Source: a virus. From it: a stretch of 22,566 nucleotides of DNA. Where the stretch lies: positions 1 through 22,566 of IMG/VR virus record IMGVR_UViG_3300025120_000614; one strand, given 5' to 3'. Numbering within the stretch: position 1 is the stretch's first letter; each line of letters begins with the position of its first letter. Below, one piece after another: positions 1 through 6,790 of the stretch. The notes below the pieces were generated by a model. That model made no database searches and had not been told where the DNA came from. It was given only the letters and a program-made list of their open reading frames with translations. The position numbers were made by a program, and so were the translations under genes.

Positions 1-1474
1 GGTCAATCACAATCAGCTTTAGGTTTTCCATCTCTAGCATCTGATCGTAGATGCGCGAGAACTCTTCGCCCATCATGTATGAGTTGTCGAACTTCTGCAT
101 GATTGGAAACACACCACCCAAGTTAGGTAACGGTAATATGCGCAGCTTATGATCGTAGTGTTCACGATATTTTTGAGGATCAAGTCGAGCGATACGCCTA
201 TGCATTTCATCTTTATCGTCTTCCGCAGTGATCAAGATAACATCACCATGCTCCGCTACCAAACCACCGAATGATCTTTCCATAGATGCGCCAGAGGCAA
301 CCTTCATTGACAAGTCGAGCGTCATCATACCTTTACCGCTATCCCCTGCCGCAGCAAATACCACTGGAACACCTAAAGGTATTGTGTCTCCGATAAGAAA
401 CTTTTGTTCTGGTGCAGACCCGATAAAGTATTTGTCGATCAACAGGCTTTCATCAATAAGCGAGATTGGTTTTTTTACTTTGCTTTCATGGGTTTGCAAG
501 AACCTATTGATGTCAAACTCCTCATCAATAGCATCCGCAGCATCCCACTTCTCAGGCTTTGTGGATGGAATGTGCAGCATCAATGTAGATTTTGCGCCCG
601 AAGCCTTTGCTTGTGCTTCGACAATACGAGCAAGTTTCTTTCCTGCATCATCATTGTCAGGCCATAAAATAACTTCTTTGTTGCGTAAGGGAGAGAAGTC
701 GAACTTTTCTGCTGTGTTTTCAGACAGCATCCCTGCCCCACCGATGGTACAGGTAGCTGCGTAACCAAGATCGGTGAGAGCGTCAGCACACTTCTCTCCC
801 TCTACCCAAATCACCTTGTTGGAGCCTAAGATGTTGGGTATATTATAGAGGGGTCTTGGTTCGGGTACACCTTGGCGTCCATTCATGAACTGGCGGAATT
901 GTTTCTTAGGCTTCCCGGCACTATCCCGAACAATTTCGCCAGATTCATTCCTGTCGAAGTATTTTCGGACCGTGACGAGAACCTGACCATGTTCATCAGT
1001 GTAATCGTATTCCTGCTCAAAGGGTGTGTTGGGACCAATTTGCCTCTTTTGTTCGGGTTGTGCAAAGCCGTTTGTGGCAGTTGTATTCCTGACCTCAAAG
1101 TTTTTAGGATCATTGAGCTTCACAATGTTTTCTGGCTGTGGCGCAAAATCCTTTGGTAGATATGTAGAGAAATGCTCTACTATCTCAGTGAGTGACCAAC
1201 CGCGTCCTTCTTTGAGAACTTTGCAGATGCCACCAACGCCATCACCTGATTCGAAATCTTTGCCGCTTAAAAACCACGGGCTGTTTATATCAATATTAAT
1301 TCTTAACGATTGACCGCGCTCACCGCGCAGTGAACCTAACATAAAATCGTGTCCGCGCCTAACGCCTTCAGGGTAAGTATCAATCAGCATGTTTAACTGA
1401 ATACTTCTTGGAACTTCCCTAGAAATGCGTTCAGCTACCTCCTTCGATGTCTTGCCAAACTGTAAAATATTCAT
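1..1474 (-). CDS. TOPRIM primase / RepA-like helicase, partial (C-terminus beyond window)
   Basis: Bifunctional replication protein expected to prime and unwind DNA at the phage fork. The minus-strand frame is open from ATG at 1474 to the window edge (491 codons). Residues 1-105 resemble the N-terminal part of phage primases but show no CHC2 zinc-finger cysteines. A TOPRIM core lies at about 219-300, with VEGEK (E225, E227) and WPDNDDAG (D273, D275, D276) as the metal-binding signatures. A RecA-type helicase domain of the RepA/AAA_25 kind follows, with a P-loop at about 375-383 (AAGDSGKGM), the ITAEDDKDEMHRRI segment at about 415-428, and Walker B (LKLIVID) exactly at the edge. AGGGA upstream of the ATG supports the start. 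It is the last visible gene of the leftward replication operon, 70 nt after the Cas4-like nuclease. The P-loop has Gly where Ser/Thr usually follows the Lys. The C-terminal half of the helicase cannot be judged. Confidence 0.88.
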   Translation of the reverse strand, partial: MNILQFGKTSKEVAERISREVPRSIQLNMLIDTYPEGVRRGHDFMLGSLRGERGQSLRINIDINSPWFLSGKDFESGDGVGGICKVLKEGRGWSLTEIVEHFSTYLPKDFAPQPENIVKLNDPKNFEVRNTTATNGFAQPEQKRQIGPNTPFEQEYDYTDEHGQVLVTVRKYFDRNESGEIVRDSAGKPKKQFRQFMNGRQGVPEPRPLYNIPNILGSNKVIWVEGEKCADALTDLGYAATCTIGGAGMLSENTAEKFDFSPLRNKEVILWPDNDDAGKKLARIVEAQAKASGAKSTLMLHIPSTKPEKWDAADAIDEEFDINRFLQTHESKVKKPISLIDESLLIDKYFIGSAPEQKFLIGDTIPLGVPVVFAAAGDSGKGMMTLDLSMKVASGASMERSFGGLVAEHGDVILITAEDDKDEMHRRIARLDPQKYREHYDHKLRILPLPNLGGVFPIMQKFDNSYMMGEEFSRIYDQMLEMENLKLIVID

Positions 1475-1544
1475 TATCTTGTCCCTACAAACGGTAAATA
1501 TACTAGATATGGGGTTGCGTCATACAAACGCTCCCCATTTTTTT
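1475..1544. other. Intergenic gap between nuclease and primase-helicase genes
   Basis: Seventy bases without a gene. It holds a GC hairpin with a nine-T tail that reads as an intrinsic terminator on the plus strand (separate entry), plus the AGGGA ribosome binding site of the primase-helicase gene. No convincing leftward promoter was found. Confidence 0.6.
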
Positions 1545-1546
1545 TT
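1509..1546 (+). terminator. Intrinsic terminator pointing rightward, against the operon
   Basis: The plus strand shows ATGGGG (1509-1514) and GCG (1517-1519), a loop, then CGC (1529-1531) and CCCCAT (1533-1538): a 9-bp stem with an asymmetric internal loop. It is followed by nine T residues (1538-1546). On the minus strand the A run precedes the stem and no T run follows, so only rightward RNA would be terminated. No rightward gene lies to its left within the window. Confidence 0.6.
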
Positions 1547-2327
1547 ATTCGTCCCAACAAGATTCACGGTATTCGCAGAACTTGCAGAGAAAAAAGTCTT
1601 TGCTTTGAGCGATACGAGGTAGAATGTCACCTGATTTTGCAGCAGTCAAGATATTCACGGCTCGGTCACTAGCTTGTTGAGCTAAAGATGCGTTGTACGG
1701 CACTAGCTCATAATAAATTTCTGATGTGTTTTTATTTACTACAGAGAACAAAGCAGGATGTTCGGTTAGCTCCATATACGTTTGATACAAAGCTATCTGA
1801 GTTGCGTAAGTTGGGTTCGCTTTGGTAACGCCCATGTTTACAAACGTTCTAAACTTTTTATCGTTTGATGATTTGTTTTCCCACAGTGACGGGTAGCCCA
1901 TTTCAACTGGACCTTCACAAATCACGCCATCTATATGACCTCTTATTTCGCCATCAGCGATAGAGAAGCCAAACTGTTCACCCATCTTATCTTCTGTGCG
2001 TAGATCAAACCCTGCATCGCGTATCCATTTAGCTGCATAGTCTTCGATGTTATGACCAAACTGAAATATGCGCAGTGTTCGTGCGCTGAACTCTTTGTCA
2101 GGATCAACAGGGTAATTTAGATAGCGATACTGTATCTTGCGTTGACATTCATCACCGATACTAGACGCGCCAATATACTTACGGCGTTCACGTTTCTTCT
2201 CGCCTGCGACGATAGCATTATCAACTGCTGCCTTAATGTGTTCTACAATCGGGTCTTCTTTAGAAGGGGATTGATGTAGAAGGCCAAGAGCCTGTTGACT
2301 TATAGTAAGTTTCTTCGAGTTTTCCAA
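1545..2327 (-). CDS. Cas4/RecB-like PD-(D/E)XK nuclease with Fe-S cysteines
   Basis: Probable DNA exonuclease of the PD-(D/E)XK superfamily acting in phage recombination or replication. Numbering from TTG at 2327 (260 aa), visible elements are H92 in GHNIEDYAA, D133 in RGHIDGVI, E150 and K152 in LWENKSS, and Q177 in YATQIALYQ, i.e. the H-D-ExK-Q order of RecB-type nucleases. One Cys (C61, GDEC) before the core and three at the C-terminus (C248, C251, C257 in CKFCEYRESC) match the 4Fe-4S cage of Cas4 and AddB nucleases. The frame also allows a TTG at 2333. The TTG at 2327 is preferred because GGAGA lies six bases before it; no ATG precedes the conserved region. It overlaps the preceding small gene by about 68 nt. 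No cas1 or cas2 is nearby, so a CRISPR role is not supported. Confidence 0.85.
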   Translation of the reverse strand: MENSKKLTISQQALGLLHQSPSKEDPIVEHIKAAVDNAIVAGEKKRERRKYIGASSIGDECQRKIQYRYLNYPVDPDKEFSARTLRIFQFGHNIEDYAAKWIRDAGFDLRTEDKMGEQFGFSIADGEIRGHIDGVICEGPVEMGYPSLWENKSSNDKKFRTFVNMGVTKANPTYATQIALYQTYMELTEHPALFSVVNKNTSEIYYELVPYNASLAQQASDRAVNILTAAKSGDILPRIAQSKDFFLCKFCEYRESCWDE

Positions 2328-2484
2328 TGTCAATCTCCGCTGCTAGACGTTGTGATTCCTGTATGCCAAATATCAGAGTGTGAACTTGCTCTTCTGATAG
2401 ATCAGAAAAACGTGTGTCCCATCCAAACTTGCCTAATATGTGAGCCAATTCTTCGATTGGCTTTGGTTCTGGTGGTATTGTCAA
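2260..2484 (-). CDS. Small conserved phage protein, unknown function (TTG start)
   Basis: I do not recognise a named family. The 74-residue product has a Pro-rich start (PPEPKP) and then looks helical (LAHILGKFGWDTRFSDLSEEQVHTL), with no Cys or membrane segment. The reality of the gene rests on its start: TTG at 2484 overlaps the upstream stop as TTGA, with GGAGG/GGAG eight bases before it, so translation is likely coupled. Its last 23 codons overlap the nuclease start in another frame. It lies inside the replication operon, so a helper role in replication or recombination is possible but not shown. Confidence 0.6.
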   Translation of the reverse strand: MTIPPEPKPIEELAHILGKFGWDTRFSDLSEEQVHTLIFGIQESQRLAAEIDIGKLEETYYKSTGSWPSTSIPF

Positions 2485-2771
2485 TGTATTGTCTCCTCCC
2501 TTATGCCGAACAATTCTATTATTTCACCGACCTCATTTGGGTCAGCGTCTTTATTTCGAAAGCCTATACTTAAAACTTCCTTACCTTTTACCATAATTAA
2601 TGCTGTTCCAAACAAAACAGGATTTTCTGCTTCGTTAAGATGAATTTGTATTGCTTCGTTTGCTACGTCCTGAACTTCTTGCAAGTCATTTGGATCATTG
2701 ACCCAACAAATCATTTCGATTTCGGACGCTTCGACATTACCATCATCGTCTTCTGCAAACATAAGATACAT
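2481..2771 (-). CDS. Conserved hypothetical protein of the replication operon
   Basis: A 96-residue acidic protein of unknown function. The sequence reads as alternating strand and helix (MYLMFAEDDDG, EMICWVNDPNDLQEVQDVANEAI, VLFGTALIMVKGKEVLSIGF), compatible with a small alpha/beta fold. The frame is open further upstream to 2816, but ATG at 2771 is preferred: GAGG sits just before it, and it falls one base after the stop of the preceding DUF6378-like gene (TGA-A-ATG). An earlier start would give an unneeded 44-nt overlap. Its stop overlaps the TTG start of the next gene. No catalytic motif is visible. Confidence 0.65.
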   Translation of the reverse strand: MYLMFAEDDDGNVEASEIEMICWVNDPNDLQEVQDVANEAIQIHLNEAENPVLFGTALIMVKGKEVLSIGFRNKDADPNEVGEIIELFGIREETIH

Positions 2772-2772
2772 T

Positions 2773-3075
2773 TCAAACCTCGGCATCTGGGGCGTCCTTA
2801 CTCGAAAATTCTCCACCCAGAGAAGAGTACGCTGCCTTGTCTACCCACGAGTCTGAGTGATCTATTTTGTTTAGGATACGCGAAGTTTTTAGCCAGTCCA
2901 TCATTAATGCAACATGCGTAGGGGTAATCTCCCCGTGTGATATAAGTGCGCTGCGCAAAATAATATTCCAACCCTCTGCAATTCTGTCGTGATTGTCGTA
3001 AGCCTCACCATAGTCTTTGGCCCTTTCGCCATTGACTAGACTTTCTGCTTGCCTCAAGAACTCTTCTCTTTTCAA
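2773..3075 (-). CDS. DUF6378-like phage protein (TTG start)
   Basis: About 100 residues resembling the DUF6378 family common in phage genomes: ERAKDYGEAYDNHDRIAEGW, then GEITPTHVALMMDWLKTSRI, then HSDSWVDKAAY. The molecular role is unknown to me. The all-helical pattern with conserved E, D and H residues recalls MazG-like nucleotide hydrolases, which is only a loose inference. The frame is open upstream to 3132, but TTG at 3075 is the better start: AGGAG ends eight bases before it, it overlaps the helicase stop as TTGA, and family similarity begins right after it. Confidence 0.72.
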   Translation of the reverse strand: MKREEFLRQAESLVNGERAKDYGEAYDNHDRIAEGWNIILRSALISHGEITPTHVALMMDWLKTSRILNKIDHSDSWVDKAAYSSLGGEFSSKDAPDAEV

Positions 3076-4748
3076 TGTAATTTCTCCTGCGCTGCATGAA
3101 ACGCTTTGCCTAGAGCGTCTTTGTTCCAACAAAAACTCAAAGCACAGCCTGCTTTGTATTTAGTCCACGAGAAGTCCATTGAACTGATATGAATGTCGTG
3201 ATCCATTAACAGGTTCTTTTGTTTCTCTGTGGCCCTGTTATTAAGCCAACGCTTCGTTTTATTTGCTGCATCGCTATCTTCAATCTCGCGTAAGAAATCA
3301 TCGGCTGCTGACATAGCATGCACTTTTTCACCAATCGCTACTGTGCGAACACGGCCTTTTTGTGATTTTACCATAGCGACCCACATATCATCTTTGATGT
3401 GACCTACAAAGGCGAATCCCTGAAAGCCCATAGCCATCAGTGCATTGCCCTCTTGAAATGGGCTAATCCACATGAAAGGTGATAACTGCATCAGATCGTA
3501 TTCAGTCATGATAAACTGTTCGAGCGCAGCTTTCTCTTCTGCTACAAACTCATGACCGCAGATCGGACACACTGTTAAACGCGCATGAACCTCTGCGTTG
3601 CATTCAGGACAAGTCTTTGTGGGTGCTTCGCCCTCAACCGTTTTGTCTCTTCCATCTAGGTTAGCTGCATCATCAATACTGCCATGCGTAATGACAGACG
3701 TACCAAAGTCCATAACGATGCAATCAGTCTTGATTGTGTCTGGATATAACTCAGGATCAACGATGCGTAGTCCACGACCAATCATCTGCACCATTGTACC
3801 CTTCTGAGAGCATGGGCGCGTTAGAATGATACAAGACACAGGTGGAGCATCAAACCCCTCTGTAAGCACCGCTACGTTGACCACAACCTGTAAATCACCA
3901 TGCTCAAGGTCATGGAGCATCTCTGCTCTTTTATCTTTTGGTGTTTCACCTGTTACAAAGTTTGCATCAACACCAGATTCAAGAAAGGCTGCACAAAGAT
4001 GTTCAGCGTGTTTGACTGTTGAACAGAACACAACAGTCTTGCGATCCCCTGCTTTTTCTTCCCATTCACGAACAATTCTATCGTTAATGACTTGGTGATC
4101 CATAATCGCGGCGACCTCTTCCATGTCATATTCTTTGCCGCGTTTTGTGACGTTATCTAATTGATCATTGATACCCAGATCGACCACAAAGGTTTTGGGC
4201 CGAACCAGAAATCCCTCTTGGATTAACGCACCGATTTCGATTTGATGTGCGCAGTTGTTGAACACAGAGCGCAATCCTTTGCCATCACCACGATTAGGTG
4301 TAGCTGTAAATCCTACAATCTCTGCACTGTCGTTGTCTTCAAGCACGGCATCAATCACACGGCGATACGTTCTTGCCGCTGCGTGATGGCCTTCATCAAT
4401 CACCACCATGTCGAACTTGGGGCGCTTGGCTAGGTTGCGTTCACGAGAAATAGTTTGCACCATTGAGAATACGGCATCGCCATCCCAATGCTTGACTGTA
4501 CCGTTCACAATACTTGTTGTGATGTACGGGTTCACCTTTTTGAACTTGGATTGGTTTTGCGCAACAAGTTCATCGCGGTGCTGCACGATAAGAATTTTTT
4601 TACCTTCTTTGTGCCGCTTGCCTACAAGCGCAGAAAGCATGATCGTTTTGCCTGCACCCGTTGGTGCAACGACTAGAGTATTGCCGTGTTTGTCGAGAGC
4701 TTTTAGAGCATCGCTTACGGCTACCTCTTGGTAGGGACGTAGTAACAT
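3072..4748 (-). CDS. Superfamily 2 DEAD/DEAH-type helicase with zinc ribbon
   Basis: ATP-dependent nucleic-acid helicase or translocase of the phage replication machinery (558 aa). Visible SF2 motifs, in order: Q-like motif LRPYQ at residue 3; Walker A APTGAGKT at 28-35; DEGHH from 118; TATP at 148-151; TEGFDAP at 296-302; and motif VI QMIGRGLR at 321-328. A four-Cys zinc ribbon follows (C380, C383, C394, C397) and then about 160 residues of unassigned C-terminal sequence, plausibly for DNA or partner binding. The architecture is that of phage UvsW/RAD25-like helicases. The ATG at 4748 has AGGTG upstream. Its stop is shared as TTGA with the next gene. Upstream lies the 92-bp structured gap, which would form part of its leader or separate it from the SSB-like gene. 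Confidence 0.9.
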   Translation of the reverse strand: MLLRPYQEVAVSDALKALDKHGNTLVVAPTGAGKTIMLSALVGKRHKEGKKILIVQHRDELVAQNQSKFKKVNPYITTSIVNGTVKHWDGDAVFSMVQTISRERNLAKRPKFDMVVIDEGHHAAARTYRRVIDAVLEDNDSAEIVGFTATPNRGDGKGLRSVFNNCAHQIEIGALIQEGFLVRPKTFVVDLGINDQLDNVTKRGKEYDMEEVAAIMDHQVINDRIVREWEEKAGDRKTVVFCSTVKHAEHLCAAFLESGVDANFVTGETPKDKRAEMLHDLEHGDLQVVVNVAVLTEGFDAPPVSCIILTRPCSQKGTMVQMIGRGLRIVDPELYPDTIKTDCIVMDFGTSVITHGSIDDAANLDGRDKTVEGEAPTKTCPECNAEVHARLTVCPICGHEFVAEEKAALEQFIMTEYDLMQLSPFMWISPFQEGNALMAMGFQGFAFVGHIKDDMWVAMVKSQKGRVRTVAIGEKVHAMSAADDFLREIEDSDAANKTKRWLNNRATEKQKNLLMDHDIHISSMDFSWTKYKAGCALSFCWNKDALGKAFHAAQEKLH

Positions 4749-4840
4749 AAAACACCTGTTCGCTAGAATTGGTGGGGGGATTGCGGCCCTCTGCCCCCCG
4801 GTCAGAGGTCTAGCAGGCGCGGATTGGCCCTGCCGCTAGA
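4749..4840. other. GC-rich, repeat-built, highly structured intergenic element
   Basis: A gap of 92 bases, far more GC-rich than its surroundings. On the plus strand it contains TCTAGC-A-GGC (4809-4818) opposite GCC-GCTAGA (4832-4840), a 9-bp stem with one bulge. It also contains CCTCTG (4788-4793) opposite CAGAGG (4803-4808), whose loop holds CCCCCC (4794-4799) complementary to GGGGGG (4774-4779). Stem plus loop pairing could form an H-type pseudoknot. Parts are repeated: GGATTG followed by GCCCT and GCC occurs at 4778-4795 and again at 4821-4834, and CCTG followed by CGCTAGA occurs at 4756-4767 and 4828-4840. No T tract follows on the minus strand, so it is not a simple terminator. Replication origin, RNA regulatory element or protein-binding site are all possible. 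Confidence 0.65.
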
Positions 4841-5464
4841 TTATCTTTGCGCCCAAGACGGAACACCACCAGACGATTGAGGCTGCGTAGGTGCAGCTTG
4901 CTGAGTGGTTTGCGCTGCTACAGGAGTCTGTTGCATTGGCGCTTGTCCGCTTGGAACGAATTCCCGCGAATTAGGTGTTAAAGCTACGGTCAAGCAATTG
5001 CTATCACTGTAGCCGTTAGTCCCTTTCTTAATACCAACTTTAGCACAAATTTCCATAGCATTTAAGTCAAAAACTCCAGAAATATTTCTTGCCTGTTGCG
5101 CTTCTGCCGAAACGTCCGCAGGATCAATGTTACGCGCACTCTCAACAAGTGATTTTAATGTGCGTAAACCAATCTCTTTGGCTTGTGGAATACCGCTTTG
5201 ACCCATCTTGTCACCATCGACAAAGACGCGATCCCAAAACTTACGGCGATCAAATTCACCACCAATAATGGTAAACTCAAGTTCCATCCACTTAGCCGCA
5301 GAAGTCGCTGACTTTTTAAACCAAGGTCCAGAACCAAATTCTGGAACTTCGGTGTCACCTTGCTTTACAAGGACAACTGCACGGCAAACTGTGCCTTTAG
5401 GAATTAAAGAAAACTCACGATCCTGTGGGTTATCATCGGCGGGTACGTTATTTAAATTAAGCAT
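4841..5464 (-). CDS. DUF669-like single-stranded DNA-binding protein
   Basis: Likely phage SSB-like protein protecting single strands during replication and recombination. The 207-residue product begins LNLNNVPADDNPQ and contains the block PKGTVCRAVVLVKQGDTEVP, followed by KWMELEFTIIGGEFDRRKFWDR, typical of DUF669 proteins. The body looks like a beta-rich OB-type fold. The last 40 residues are Gln/Pro/Ala-rich and flexible, ending PSWAQR, so the acidic tip of bacterial SSB is absent. The frame is open to 5509, but ATG at 5464 is preferred: GAGGA lies upstream, conserved sequence starts there, and it overlaps the stop of the upstream ATPase gene by 8 nt (ATGCTTAA). Sitting next to a Sak4-type ATPase supports a recombination role. 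Confidence 0.75.
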   Translation of the reverse strand: MLNLNNVPADDNPQDREFSLIPKGTVCRAVVLVKQGDTEVPEFGSGPWFKKSATSAAKWMELEFTIIGGEFDRRKFWDRVFVDGDKMGQSGIPQAKEIGLRTLKSLVESARNIDPADVSAEAQQARNISGVFDLNAMEICAKVGIKKGTNGYSDSNCLTVALTPNSREFVPSGQAPMQQTPVAAQTTQQAAPTQPQSSGGVPSWAQR

Positions 5465-6329
5465 TTTGTGCTTCCTCTTCGCTAGAAGTTTGTGTTGCAG
5501 GATCAACAAATGTTAAATCCCTTGGTTGATCAGAAGAGCTACCAGACATCTTTTCCATCAGCTTGCCTAGATGCGGCTCTTCCAAAGTTTCGAGGCGACC
5601 AGAGCGATCTTTTGCAGGGTAGCCCCATTCATTCAATGGCTGACAGATAAACGCACGATACTGACCGTGATCACCTGACAGGATTGCCATTGTAATTACT
5701 TCGTCAACAATTCCGGGCAATTCACGCCCTGTCTTGCTGCCTTCAATTTGCAGCGCATATTGCTTGCGTCCATAATCATCTGTGATTTCATCAAGAATGC
5801 CAACAAAAATTACATTCTTTGTACGAATGTGCTGAAGGTGTGTTAGCCATGACATCATTTCACGCCCATGCATTCCATAGGCTGCGCGTGTGTCTAGCTT
5901 TCCAGAACGCTCAGAGCGTGTTTCTGGTTGCTGTAAGCACCACTGAAAGCACAAACGCCCTGCGACAGTAATAGAGTCTACAAACAGACTATCAAACTTG
6001 TCCCAAATATCTGCGTTGTCTCCATACATTTTAGCAACGTAATCGTAATGCGCTTGGCTGTATGGCTGATCTTCTGACAGTGATGGGTTAGCACCACCTA
6101 AGAAGCAAGCTAAGTCACGGCATTCAGTCCATGTACGCGGACGAATCACATCAATTGGGTAGCCTTCGATAGCGGCATCCCCTGCTTCTAAGTCCATAAA
6201 CAATGTAGTTTTTGGATCAAGAGTCCTAGCAAGTGTGGTTTTACCCACACCGCTTGGTCCACACACCACGATTTTGTGGCCCTTCTTTTCAGCTAAACGC
6301 TGATCGGCTGTGATAATTTGTAAAGCCAT
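5457..6329 (-). CDS. RecA-like AAA ATPase of the Sak4 / AAA_24 type
   Basis: Probable single-strand annealing or recombination ATPase (290 aa). Walker A is GPSGVGKT at 24-31. An acidic strand, TTLFMDLEAGD, follows at about 41-51. Walker B is FDSLFVDSI at about 112-120. A RecA-type strand, NVIFVGILDEI, lies near 170. The C-terminal region with PGIVDEVITMAI fits phage AAA_24 proteins, which are often annotated 'ATP-binding protein' and include Sak4. ATG at 6329 overlaps the upstream stop as TAATG, and GGAGG lies before it. The direct partner gene downstream is the SSB-like protein, the usual arrangement for Sak4 systems. Confidence 0.82.
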   Translation of the reverse strand: MALQIITADQRLAEKKGHKIVVCGPSGVGKTTLARTLDPKTTLFMDLEAGDAAIEGYPIDVIRPRTWTECRDLACFLGGANPSLSEDQPYSQAHYDYVAKMYGDNADIWDKFDSLFVDSITVAGRLCFQWCLQQPETRSERSGKLDTRAAYGMHGREMMSWLTHLQHIRTKNVIFVGILDEITDDYGRKQYALQIEGSKTGRELPGIVDEVITMAILSGDHGQYRAFICQPLNEWGYPAKDRSGRLETLEEPHLGKLMEKMSGSSSDQPRDLTFVDPATQTSSEEEAQNA

Positions 6330-6727
6330 TATTCTACCTCCTCAATAGTAAAGCCACCAACTTCTACGGTACGGCATGGTTCGAGAGTTGCCTTGATTGC
6401 AGGTGGGGCTGCTGTGTATTTACGCTCTTCAACTGCAAGCGTAATTTTTCCATAGTGACGCGCATCTTCTTCAGGCATGGACTGTAATACAGTGCCAAGT
6501 TCTTCCTGATCCCACACAACCTTTTTGCGGACCGTAGCTTTCATTTTACGATTGCCTGCAATAATGTATGTAGTTCCAAAGTCTTTACCATCTGCGCGTA
6601 ACGCATCACTTACTTGAGTAAAGAAGGTATCATAGATTTGTTCATCAACGTTTTTGAGTTCATCACGCATTTCACTAATGACATACTTGAGTTCCTCTCG
6701 ACGCTCAAAAAGTTCACGACTGTTCAT
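6329..6727 (-). CDS. Conserved hypothetical, first gene of the replication operon
   Basis: A 132-residue protein of unknown function. Residues 1-45 are a charged heptad-like helix (RREELKYVISEMRDELKNVDEQI), likely a coiled coil. The rest contains a basic strand (RKMKATVRKKVVWDQEEL) and a C-terminal beta-like tail. One Cys, no membrane segment and no enzyme motif are seen. It is preceded by a good ribosome site (GGAG eight bases before the ATG) and by the candidate early promoter and operator at 6762-6790, so it would be the first protein of the regulated leftward operon. Its stop overlaps the ATPase start (TAATG). Confidence 0.7.
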   Translation of the reverse strand: MNSRELFERREELKYVISEMRDELKNVDEQIYDTFFTQVSDALRADGKDFGTTYIIAGNRKMKATVRKKVVWDQEELGTVLQSMPEEDARHYGKITLAVEERKYTAAPPAIKATLEPCRTVEVGGFTIEEVE

Positions 6728-6761
6728 GTCGATTCTCCGCTGTTAAGTTACTAGAACCCTA

Positions 6762-6790
6762 TCTATCCCACATGGCTTGGGATATGTCAA
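6762..6790 (-). promoter_or_regulatory. Candidate leftward early promoter
   Basis: On the minus strand a perfect -35 TTGACA (6790-6785) is followed by a 17-bp spacer and a weak -10 GATAGA (6767-6762). TG stands one base upstream of the -10, giving an extended -10. The leader to the ATG at 6727 would be about 27 nt. The -35 overlaps the stop codon of the DUF1064-type gene. The spacer is covered by a perfect palindrome. Confidence 0.55.
6764..6784. promoter_or_regulatory. Operator-like palindrome O1
   Basis: Perfect inverted repeat TATCCCA-N7-TGGGATA lying between the -35 and -10 of the leftward promoter. Its right half GCTTGGGAT and the CCCAC junction recur in the second site at 7120-7140 with the same 7-bp spacing. 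This suggests one DNA-binding protein acting at both promoters. Confidence 0.6.

Noticed and set aside
228-764. 178-codon rightward open frame
   Set aside because: It is antisense to the primase-helicase frame, which carries clear TOPRIM and P-loop motifs; its product has no recognisable pattern.
1545-2327. Cas4-like gene as evidence of a CRISPR adaptation system
   Set aside because: No cas1, cas2 or repeat array is in the window; the gene sits in a phage replication operon.
2772-2816. Upstream start at 2816 for the 96-residue protein
   Set aside because: It would overlap the DUF6378-like gene by 44 nt and lacks as good a ribosome site; ATG at 2771 has GAGG and abuts the stop.
3076-3132. 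Upstream start at 3132 for the DUF6378-like gene
   Set aside because: Family similarity, the AGGAG site and the TTGA overlap all point to TTG at 3075.
4749-4840. CRISPR-like or tRNA-like explanation for the GC-rich gap
   Set aside because: Repeats are imperfect and too short for a CRISPR array, and no cloverleaf or CCA end can be drawn.
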